NCBI GenBank assembly: GCA_027070385.1
Contig: JALXDW010000051.1
Coordinates: 1-6,199, forward strand
DNA: 6,199 nt
Direction of reading: 5' to 3'
DNA from: Chromatiales bacterium
Lineage (GTDB): Bacteria > Pseudomonadota > Gammaproteobacteria > UBA6429 > Thiohalophilaceae
The translations under genes were made by a program, and so were the position numbers. Positions 1-5,340 of the stretch are shown here, one piece after another (position 1 is the first letter of the stretch; each line of letters opens with the position of its first letter). Below the pieces are notes generated by a model. That model ran no database searches. It had not been told where the DNA came from and worked only from the letters and a program-made list of their open reading frames with translations.

Positions 1-1
1 T

Positions 2-949
2 TTTCCTTTTGTTGCCGGGGTATTCCCGGGGATATCGGTAAGTGCAGCAATGGGGCAAATTGGTTTGTCTGTTATTGTTGGTGCCTTCCTATTTGGGATT
101 GGAATGCAGCTTGGGGGAGGATGTGGCTCAGGCACCTTGTTTACAGTGGGACAAGGTCAGGTTGATATGCTTATTACCCTGGCTTTTTTTATTGTAGGTG
201 CAACGCTAGGAACAGCTCATTTACATTGGTGGTTGAGCTTTCCCAATCTGGGGAAAATTTCCATAATTTCTGAATTTGGTTGGCTGCCCGCGTTGACTGT
301 ACAGCTGTTGTTGTTATTCGCTCTTTACCGTCTTGTTCGAAAGATGGAGTTGAAACGTAAAAATAAAGTACAGGATTTTTCTGCCCCTGTTTTACGAGAA
401 AGCAAATTGGATCAATTTATTCATGGCCCCTGGCCGTTAAGCTGGGGAGCGGTTGGGCTTGCAGTACTGGGGTTAATCGCGTTGTTAATGGCCGGTTATC
501 CGTGGACGATTACATTTGCCTTTGGCTTGTGGGGAACAAAAATATGGACAGCACTGGGAGGGGATATTTCAAATTGGGTGTACTGGTCTGGTGGTTATCC
601 TGCTAAAGCACTTAACCAGAGCGTGTTGGCTGATGTCACAACGGTTATGGATTATGGTGTGATTGCCGGTGCAATGCTGGCGGCAGCATTAGCCGGGAAA
701 TACGCGCCGGAAGATAAAATAACATCAAGGCGTGTTGTGACAGCCGTCATTGGTGGTTTGTTATTAGGTTATGGTGCTCGATTGGCTTTCGGTTGTAATA
801 TTGGCGGTATGCTGGCCGGGATTGCCTCTGGCAGTTTGCATGGCTGGTTGTGGTTGCTAGCCGGATTTATGGGCGGGATTGTTGGAGTTAAACTCAGGGT
901 CTGGATGAAACTAGATGACCCTTATGGAGCGCGCAATGAAAAATCGTAA
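2..949 (+). CDS. YeeE/YedE (TsuA-like) sulfur-compound transporter, 5' partial
   Basis: This is an integral membrane protein of the YeeE/YedE family, whose characterised member TsuA imports thiosulfate through the inner membrane using conserved cysteines. The frame is open to the left edge of the window, so the gene starts upstream; the ATG at 50 lies inside the protein and should not be taken as the start. About 315 residues are visible. They are largely hydrophobic helices with the two family signature loops: GGGCGSGTL, with Cys at 122-124, and FGCNIGG, with Cys at 794-796. In TsuA such cysteines line the thiosulfate path. A third family Cys nearer the N-terminus would lie outside the window. 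A charged loop (about 340-415) separates the two halves. The usual TusA-like partner YeeD is not seen downstream; instead a small Cys protein, a DUF6969-like protein and a rhodanese follow. The family call is firm; thiosulfate as the exact substrate is inferred. Confidence 0.88.
   Translation, partial: FPFVAGVFPGISVSAAMGQIGLSVIVGAFLFGIGMQLGGGCGSGTLFTVGQGQVDMLITLAFFIVGATLGTAHLHWWLSFPNLGKISIISEFGWLPALTVQLLLLFALYRLVRKMELKRKNKVQDFSAPVLRESKLDQFIHGPWPLSWGAVGLAVLGLIALLMAGYPWTITFAFGLWGTKIWTALGGDISNWVYWSGGYPAKALNQSVLADVTTVMDYGVIAGAMLAAALAGKYAPEDKITSRRVVTAVIGGLLLGYGARLAFGCNIGGMLAGIASGSLHGWLWLLAGFMGGIVGVKLRVWMKLDDPYGARNEKS
926..929 (+). promoter_or_regulatory. Ribosome binding site choosing the ATG at 936
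   Basis: GGAG lies 6 nt before the ATG at 936, inside the end of the transporter gene. It favours this ATG over in-frame ATGs at 915 and 924, which have no comparable site. The protein then begins MKNRNR, a normal positively charged N-terminus ahead of a hydrophobic stretch. Confidence 0.65.
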
Positions 950-1142
950 TCGTTTTATTATGGGAACGGCTATTGGCTTGGCGACTGTTCTAACCGCGAT
1001 TGATCATACCAAGCATAAATTACCGGTCGCACAGGTTTCGGAACAATCCGGGCAACAGTCGAATATTATTATTGAAGGTGAAGAGGATAGCAGTCCTTGC
1101 TCTTTAGGAGAGGAAAGTTCGCCATGCGGGCTTGGTGACTAG
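936..1142 (+). CDS. Small membrane-anchored or secreted protein with tandem SSPCxLG repeats
   Basis: I do not recognise this 68-residue protein. A basic N-terminus (MKNRNR) precedes a hydrophobic segment at about residues 7-22, either an uncleaved anchor or a signal peptide. A polar linker follows, then an acidic C-terminal tail made of two back-to-back nonapeptides: DSSPCSLGE (51-59) and ESSPCGLGD (60-68, the exact C-terminus). The only two cysteines, C55 and C64, hold the same place in each repeat. With the N-terminus inside, the tail would face the periplasm. The gene overlaps the transporter by 14 nt and ends 2 nt before the next start, so it is very likely co-translated with both. Context suggests a role in sulfur handling, such as binding a sulfane sulfur or assisting the transporter, but this is inference. 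A start at 915 would add seven residues and has a poorer ribosome site. Confidence 0.72.
   Translation: MKNRNRFIMGTAIGLATVLTAIDHTKHKLPVAQVSEQSGQQSNIIIEGEEDSSPCSLGEESSPCGLGD
1086..1139 (+). repeat. Two tandem 27-nt units encoding a Cys nonapeptide
   Basis: Units 1086-1112 and 1113-1139 encode DSSPCSLGE and ESSPCGLGD. Seven of nine residues are identical (S, S, P, C, L, G and, counting by position, only the first, sixth and last differ in kind or charge-conservatively). The codons for the shared residues mostly differ: AGC/AGT, AGT/TCG, CCT/CCA, TTA/CTT and GGA/GGT, with only TGC the same. The peptide is therefore conserved while the DNA has diverged. Confidence 0.75.
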
Positions 1143-1144
1143 TT

Positions 1145-1741
1145 TTGCAGGCACAGGCGATTGAAATCCTGTGTCAAACCATCCTCACAATGGGGGAAAA
1201 ACAATCCAACCCTGTTTTGGAGGTTTTAAATAATAATCCGCAAATTAAGCAGGAAGTAAAATACCCTGAAGGATTTTTGCGGTTTAATCAGGCGGGCTGG
1301 CGGGCTTTTTACCATTGTCACGCGAATCAGAAAGATATAAAGCATTTATTTAAAAATGAACATGGTCACTTCCATATTTTTGCACCGGCCAGTCCGCAAT
1401 CAGATAACTGGTCTCATCTTGTTGCTTTATCAATGGATGAATTTGGACAACCGATACGCTGGTTTATGGTAAATCATTGGGTAAGCGGGGAAACCTGGCT
1501 GGAAGCTGACTTACTTGCCCGGCAGCTACAAACTATTCCATTTGCCGAACAGACGAGTATTCTGGAACAATGGCTAATGTCGATGCTAGTGGTTTACCAG
1601 TCGGAAATTTTTGGATTGTTAAATGAGCGTGATCATGTTATCAAGAGTAAGGAAGATGAAGACTGTAAGCAGGATAGAAGTTTATACCTGTTGGCTGAGC
1701 AGGAAATAAAGCTGCAACAAAAACTGGAACAATTAACTTGA
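1145..1741 (+). CDS. DUF6969-like protein of unknown function
   Basis: This is a 198-residue soluble-looking protein without a signal peptide or membrane segment. Its motif order matches what I remember of the DUF6969 family: a YPEG motif near residue 40, a YHCHA motif, an EHGHFHIF segment in the middle, then SHLVALSMD, a G-PIRWF stretch, and an NHWVSGETW motif. The His cluster could bind a metal, but no function is known to me. The C-terminal 35 residues are charged and probably helical. The start is a TTG: a stop at 1136-1138 blocks further extension, and the first ATG in frame (1190) would remove a segment that seems to belong to the family. The ribosome site is weak (GGTGA at 1134-1138). 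The TTG is 2 nt past the upstream stop, so translation is likely coupled. It sits between a sulfur transporter and a rhodanese, hinting at sulfur metabolism. The family name is from memory and is the less certain part. Confidence 0.75.
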   Translation: MQAQAIEILCQTILTMGEKQSNPVLEVLNNNPQIKQEVKYPEGFLRFNQAGWRAFYHCHANQKDIKHLFKNEHGHFHIFAPASPQSDNWSHLVALSMDEFGQPIRWFMVNHWVSGETWLEADLLARQLQTIPFAEQTSILEQWLMSMLVVYQSEIFGLLNERDHVIKSKEDEDCKQDRSLYLLAEQEIKLQQKLEQLT

Positions 1742-1750
1742 TTCTTAATC

Positions 1751-1755
1751 AGGAG
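1751..1755 (+). promoter_or_regulatory. Ribosome binding site choosing the ATG at 1762
   Basis: AGGAG with a 6-nt spacer precedes ATG 1762. This start gives a protein beginning MKKIQLLLIALSG, a textbook signal peptide. An alternative ATG-less extension to the TTG at 1738 would put eight extra residues before it and overlap the upstream stop. Confidence 0.75.
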
Positions 1756-1761
1756 AAAAAA

Positions 1762-2736
1762 ATGAAAAAAATTCAATTACTGCTAATAGCATTATCAGGG
1801 GTATTGCTATCAAATCTGGTTTTCGCCTTTAATTTACCCGGGCCATTGGTTGAAACTGACTGGTTGGCTAAAAATAAAAACAAGGTTGTCATATTGGAGA
1901 TTCGTAAGGATGTAAAAAGCTTTACTAAAAAGCCGGTGTATAGGAAAGATAAAAAGTCAGGAAAATTAAAACTGAAAAAAGTGGCAGGGCATATTCCTGG
2001 TTCCATATTGGTGAATTACAAAACACTTCGCACAAATAAAAAAATTAATGGCCGGGTTGTACAGAAAATGCGGATTGGTAAAAAAGCATTTGAGAAAGTA
2101 ATGCAAAATGCAGGTGTCAATAAAGACAGTGCTGTGGTGATTGTTTCCAAGGGTGAAAATAATCTTGACCTGACGATGGCAACCCGTTTTTACTGGCAAA
2201 TGAAGTATTATGGTCATGATAATATGGCGATATTAAATGGCGGTATGGCGCAATGGCTTATCGACAAACGTGCAGTGAGTACTCAACCGAGCAAGCCGGC
2301 GAAAGGGAACTGGGTAGCAACGGCTGAACGTCGTAATATTCTTGCAACCAGTGAAGATATTGAAGCGGCTATCAAAGCCAAAAAACAATTAGTTGATACA
2401 CGTGCTATCAGTTTGTATTTAGGTACTTGGCGCAAAAAGTCATACGTTTACAGTAATGGACATATCCCGGGTGCAAAACCTTACCCTAATGAGTTATTGT
2501 CCACTCGAATGCCGGCAAAATTTCTGCGGGTAGACGAATCGAAATCTTTATTCAAGCAAATGGGGATCAATCCGTCAAAAGAATCTATCACTTATTGTAA
2601 CAGTGGTCATCTGGCAACAGGCAGCTGGTTTGTTTTGAGTGAATTGCTGGGTAATAAGAATGTAAAAATGTATGATGGTTCAATGCATCAGTGGACACTG
2701 GAAAAACGTCCGGTTGTTAAATTGAAAATGGAATAA
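1762..2736 (+). CDS. Periplasmic two-domain sulfurtransferase (rhodanese)
   Basis: Rhodanese-family sulfurtransferase of 324 residues. Such enzymes move a sulfane sulfur, for example from thiosulfate, onto an acceptor through a Cys persulfide. Residues 1-22 form a signal peptide with likely cleavage after VFA, so the enzyme should act in the periplasm. The first rhodanese domain (about 25-175) has the AGHIPGSI motif (75-82), but its catalytic-loop position (about 129-137, SKGENNLDL) has no Cys, as in other tandem rhodaneses where this domain is inactive. The second domain (about 193-320) has VDTR (211-214), GHIPGAKPYP, and the active-site loop CNSGHLAT with the catalytic C279, followed by the conserved YDGSMHQWT. 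C279 is the only Cys in the mature protein. A Lys-rich insert (about 52-73) in the first domain stands out. It is the last gene of the sulfur cluster, 20 nt after the DUF6969-like gene. Its natural donor and acceptor cannot be read from sequence. Confidence 0.9.
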   Translation: MKKIQLLLIALSGVLLSNLVFAFNLPGPLVETDWLAKNKNKVVILEIRKDVKSFTKKPVYRKDKKSGKLKLKKVAGHIPGSILVNYKTLRTNKKINGRVVQKMRIGKKAFEKVMQNAGVNKDSAVVIVSKGENNLDLTMATRFYWQMKYYGHDNMAILNGGMAQWLIDKRAVSTQPSKPAKGNWVATAERRNILATSEDIEAAIKAKKQLVDTRAISLYLGTWRKKSYVYSNGHIPGAKPYPNELLSTRMPAKFLRVDESKSLFKQMGINPSKESITYCNSGHLATGSWFVLSELLGNKNVKMYDGSMHQWTLEKRPVVKLKME

Positions 2737-2751
2737 TCAGAATCATCTACC

Positions 2752-2784
2752 CTGGCCACAAGGTTGTTAAAATCTTGTGGCCAG
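2752..2784 (+). terminator. Strong hairpin after the rhodanese gene, possible terminator
   Basis: CTGGCCACAAG (2752-2762) and CTTGTGGCCAG (2774-2784) are perfect 11-bp inverted repeats with an 11-nt spacer. A G-T wobble and two A-T pairs can extend the stem and leave a 5-nt loop. It starts 15 nt after the stop codon and separates the sulfur cluster from the HPP gene. No T-run follows on either strand, so it is not a classical intrinsic terminator. It could stabilise the 3' end of the transcript or act with Rho. Confidence 0.5.
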
Positions 2785-2884
2785 AGTGTATGCGTTATTA
2801 ATCAAAATAATAATTTTATTTTCAAAACAGTTTATATTAAATGGATAGTTACCGATTATTTCCGGTTATGGGCAGGTTTATACA

Positions 2885-3817
2885 ATGAATCAGATTTTCA
2901 AAAAGCTGGTACGACTGTTAAGTATTGACAGTTCGGTGAGTAGTGCAGAAAAGCTGGCATCCACATTAGGTGGTTTTATCGGTATTTTTCTCATTAGTAG
3001 TATCAGTTTTCATTTTACCGGAGCAAGTGGTGCGGCACTTATTGTCCCTTCCATGGGTGCATCTGCCGTGTTGGTCTTTGCCGTACCGCACGGTAAACTT
3101 TCCCAACCCTGGGCTTTATTTGGTGGTCAGTTGAGTTCTGCGCTGGTGGGAGTGAGTTGTTATTACCTTGTGCCGAATGTTTTTCTGGCATCGGGTTTGG
3201 CTGTTGGTTTAGCCATTGGTACCATGCATATTTTACGTTGTGTTCACCCTCCGGGGGGCGCCACCGCATTAGCGGCCGTGATTGGCAGTGCGCAAATCCA
3301 CGCCTTGGGCTATGGCTATGTATTGACACCGGTTTTCCTGAATACTGTTATTATTTTTGTTACTGCTGTGGCCTTCAACAGTTTTTTCCCCTGGCGGCGT
3401 TATCCCGTTAGCTTGATGCGGTTTGCCGATGTGCCGGCTTTTGAAGATAAAACATCATCGCGTTTTATTGACAAACGCTATATTGAACGTGCACTGGCGG
3501 ATATTGATTTGGTGATTGACTTAAATGCGGATGATCTGCAACGATTGTTTGCGTTGGCACTTGAACATGCGGAAACGCCTAAATTTACCGCTGACCAAAT
3601 CAAACTGGGGCACTATTATACTAACAGTAAACATGGGGCCGAGTGGTCAGTTAGACAGATTATTGATGAAGCCGCCTCGGACGACCCTAAGAAAGATATG
3701 GTGATTTATCGTGTTGTCGAAGGCCATGGTTTAAAAAGCGCGGATAGTTGTACACGCAGTGAATTTGCCGATTGGGCCGATCGTGAACTGTTTCCCACCC
3801 ACACCGAAAATAGCTAA
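2885..3817 (+). CDS. HPP-family integral membrane protein
   Basis: This 310-residue protein has an HPP-type membrane domain: about four to five hydrophobic helices between residues 25 and 168, the VPSMGASAVLVF segment (54-65), and the name-giving motif CVHPPGGATAL with HPP at 121-123. A plant chloroplast and cyanobacterial branch of the family has been linked to nitrite transport, but bacterial members are mostly uncharacterised. Residues about 180-310 form a soluble tail without CBS-domain features; it contains LGHYYTN, WSVRQIIDE (254-262) and a CTRSEFADWA motif near the end, which I recall from other proteobacterial HPP proteins. A GGCAGG ribosome site (2871-2876) lies 8 nt before the ATG. 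It appears to be transcribed alone, after the 2752-2784 hairpin and before the glbN promoter. No strong promoter is obvious upstream; TATATT at 2833-2838 is a possible -10. Its place next to an NO-response operon fits a nitrogen-oxide role but does not prove one. Confidence 0.85.
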   Translation: MNQIFKKLVRLLSIDSSVSSAEKLASTLGGFIGIFLISSISFHFTGASGAALIVPSMGASAVLVFAVPHGKLSQPWALFGGQLSSALVGVSCYYLVPNVFLASGLAVGLAIGTMHILRCVHPPGGATALAAVIGSAQIHALGYGYVLTPVFLNTVIIFVTAVAFNSFFPWRRYPVSLMRFADVPAFEDKTSSRFIDKRYIERALADIDLVIDLNADDLQRLFALALEHAETPKFTADQIKLGHYYTNSKHGAEWSVRQIIDEAASDDPKKDMVIYRVVEGHGLKSADSCTRSEFADWADRELFPTHTENS

Positions 3818-3869
3818 AGATCCTTTGTCTTCCTGCCGATCTAGTATTTGCTGATAAATATACAAATTA

Positions 3870-3892
3870 AAGATGCATTTAATATGTATGTT
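3870..3892 (+). promoter_or_regulatory. NsrR operator
   Basis: The left half AAGATGCATTT (3870-3880) matches the NsrR half-site fully. A single A follows (3881), then the right half ATATGTATGTT (3882-3892), which departs at two positions from the mirror half AAATGCATNTT. This 11-1-11 layout is that of enterobacterial NsrR operators. The site lies just upstream of, and covers the -35 region of, the TATAAT promoter box, so bound NsrR would block RNA polymerase. The operon it controls encodes an NsrR homologue, so the match is unlikely to be chance. Confidence 0.85.
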
Positions 3893-3895
3893 ATG

Positions 3896-3901
3896 TATAA
3901 T
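3896..3901 (+). promoter_or_regulatory. -10 box of the glbN-reductase-nsrR promoter
   Basis: A perfect TATAAT, with transcription expected to start near 3908 and leave a leader of about 40 nt. No good -35 hexamer is found 16-18 bp upstream; that stretch is occupied by the NsrR site. The promoter may be intrinsically weak or need an activator. Confidence 0.65.
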
Positions 3902-3904
3902 TAT

Positions 3905-3921
3905 TTTAGAGTTAGTCTAAA
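3905..3921 (+). repeat. Short inverted repeat at the predicted transcript start
   Basis: TTTAGA (3905-3910) and TCTAAA (3916-3921) form a 6-bp inverted repeat with a 5-nt spacer. It spans the predicted transcription start and ends 13 nt before the glbN ribosome site AGGAGA (3935-3940). It could be a weak 5' hairpin or a second protein site, or chance in AT-rich DNA. Confidence 0.3.
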
Positions 3922-3947
3922 TTACCCTTAAATCAGGAGAACAACAG

Positions 3948-4313
3948 ATGGCAAGTTTATATGAACGTTTAGGCGGTGAAGCGGCTGTGGATGCAGCAGT
4001 GGATATTTTTTACCGCAAAGTATTATCCGATGATCGCGTGAATGGCTTTTTTGATGATGTGGATATGGAAGCACAAGCGGCCAAGCAAAAAGGTTTTTTA
4101 ACCATGGTTTTTGGTGGCCCGAATAACTATACCGGTAAAGATATGCGTGACGGGCATAAACACCTGGTTGAGCGTGGATTGAATGACAGCCATGTTGATG
4201 CCATTGTTGAACTTCTTGGTGCAACATTAAAAGAGTTGGGTGTCGCAGATGCCGATATTCAGGAAGTGGCTGATCTTGCCAATAGTGTTCGTGATGATGT
4301 GTTAAATCGCTAG
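3948..4313 (+). CDS. glbN: Group I truncated hemoglobin (2/2 globin, GlbN/TrHbN)
   Basis: Heme protein of 121 residues, the full length of a group I truncated globin, and clearly similar along its length to Synechocystis GlbN (LYERLGG start, FF-DVDM region, FLTMVFGGP, a YTGKDMR motif, DVLN end). By alignment with GlbN numbering, Y22 is B10, Q43 is E7, Q47 is E11 and H70 is the proximal F8 heme ligand. Two heme-contacting histidines of GlbN are absent: E10 is K46 rather than His46, and there is no His at position 117, so the covalent heme link of GlbN cannot form. Tyr B10 with Gln E7 and E11 is a polar pocket that stabilises bound O2 and suits NO dioxygenation (NO to nitrate). AGGAGA sits 7 nt before the ATG. 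It is the first gene of an NsrR-controlled operon, 10 nt ahead of a reductase that could re-reduce it. Family assignment is firm; NO detoxification is inferred from the context. Confidence 0.93.
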   Translation: MASLYERLGGEAAVDAAVDIFYRKVLSDDRVNGFFDDVDMEAQAAKQKGFLTMVFGGPNNYTGKDMRDGHKHLVERGLNDSHVDAIVELLGATLKELGVADADIQEVADLANSVRDDVLNR

Positions 4314-4323
4314 GCAGGTCGTT

Positions 4324-5295
4324 ATGGCGCAGTTGAAATATAAAGATAGCATTTATCCTGTTACAACGGGTAGTTCGGTGCTTGAAACATTGCTTGAGCA
4401 TGGACAGGCTATTCCCAATAATTGTCGTGCGGGTGCCTGTCACTCTTGCTTAATGCAGGCGACCAGCGGTAATGTGCCTGATGCTGCGCAAAAAGGCTTG
4501 AAAGATTCCCATAAAGCACGAGATTTTTTTCTGGCTTGCGTGTGCAAGCCGGAAGAAGATATGGAAGTTTGTTTACCGGATATTGAACAACTCAAATTTC
4601 CAGCGAAGGTTTCACAAATTACAAAACTAAGCAATGACGTGGTCGAATTGAAAATTAAAACACAGCAACCCGTTGATTATTTTGCTGGCCAATTTGTCAC
4701 ATTATGGCGTGATGACGAGTTGGGTCGTAATTACTCCTTAGCCAGTTTGCCTGGAGTGGATGATGAATTGATTTTTCATATTCGGTTAATACCCAATGGT
4801 CAGTTTACCAGTTGGGTTGCCAATGAGCTGAAAGTTGGTGATGAAATTTTTGTACAGGAGCCGGTCGGAGACTGTTTTTATACACAAGGCAATCCGGAAC
4901 AAAATTTATTATTAATTGGTACGGGTACTGGTTTAGCACCGTTATTTGGAATATTCAGGGATGCAATACAAAGTGGACACAGTGGTGAAATTCATTTATT
5001 TCATGGTGGTCTGAATCCATCTGGATTATATCTGCACGACATGTTGAGTGCGTTTGCAGAACAACATAGCAATTTTTATTATCATCCCTGTGTATTAAAG
5101 GCAGAGGAAGGTATGGCAAAGAACATTGTTGAGGGTGATTTGAGTAAAATTGTTTCACAGCTCATCGATAAACCCGCAGGATGGAAAAGCTATTTGTGTG
5201 GTGATCCGGAAATTGTGAAAAAATTACGCAAGCAGATTTTTATGGCAGGTAGCAACATGAACGATATTTACTCTGATCCTTTTGTTTATACCTGA
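4324..5295 (+). CDS. 2Fe-2S ferredoxin / FAD / NAD(P)H oxidoreductase
   Basis: Electron-transfer flavoprotein of 323 residues, built like the reductases of multicomponent mono- and dioxygenases. Residues 1-88 are a plant-type ferredoxin domain with cluster ligands C34, C39, C42 and C72 (CX4CX2CX29C); C74 is an extra nearby Cys. Residues about 92-185 are the FAD domain, with the RNYS flavin motif at 135-138. Residues about 193-320 are the NAD(P)H domain, with LLLIGTGTGLAPL (196-208) and the CGDPEIV motif at C292. A GCAGG ribosome site (4314-4318) precedes the ATG, and the gap to glbN is 10 nt. No oxygenase component is nearby, so the adjacent globin is the most likely electron acceptor: NAD(P)H to FAD to 2Fe-2S to heme. 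This would mirror flavohemoglobin, where the reductase is fused to the globin but has no 2Fe-2S domain. The architecture is firm, the partner inferred; annotation as a phenol-hydroxylase or CDP-deoxyglucoseen reductase would be a family-level label only. Confidence 0.9.
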   Translation: MAQLKYKDSIYPVTTGSSVLETLLEHGQAIPNNCRAGACHSCLMQATSGNVPDAAQKGLKDSHKARDFFLACVCKPEEDMEVCLPDIEQLKFPAKVSQITKLSNDVVELKIKTQQPVDYFAGQFVTLWRDDELGRNYSLASLPGVDDELIFHIRLIPNGQFTSWVANELKVGDEIFVQEPVGDCFYTQGNPEQNLLLIGTGTGLAPLFGIFRDAIQSGHSGEIHLFHGGLNPSGLYLHDMLSAFAEQHSNFYYHPCVLKAEEGMAKNIVEGDLSKIVSQLIDKPAGWKSYLCGDPEIVKKLRKQIFMAGSNMNDIYSDPFVYT

Positions 5296-5340
5296 TAAAC
5301 GATAAACTGGGAATAATCTTTTACAGCCAGTGCAGGTATT

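Noticed and set aside
1773..2217. Two - strand open frames inside the rhodanese gene
   Set aside because: They are shadows of the conserved + strand coding region, without start signals or domains.
2792..2805. Possible FNR box upstream of the HPP gene
   Set aside because: Only the right half ATCAA is present; the left half (GCGTT) does not match TTGAT.
3039..3411. Open frames on both strands inside the HPP gene
   Set aside because: They overlap a strongly supported membrane protein in other frames and show no family motif of their own.
3818..3842. AGATC/GATCT inverted repeat after the HPP gene as a terminator
   Set aside because: The stem is only 5 bp with a 15-nt loop and no T-run follows.
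3928..4443. A 171-codon open frame on the - strand opposite glbN
   Set aside because: It lies antisense to a clear globin gene and its operon start; the predicted protein is His-rich and low in recognisable structure, and no ribosome site supports it.
5296..5340. Separate promoter or operator for nsrR
   Set aside because: The 45-bp gap holds no convincing -35/-10 pair and no NsrR dyad, so nsrR is best read as part of the upstream operon.
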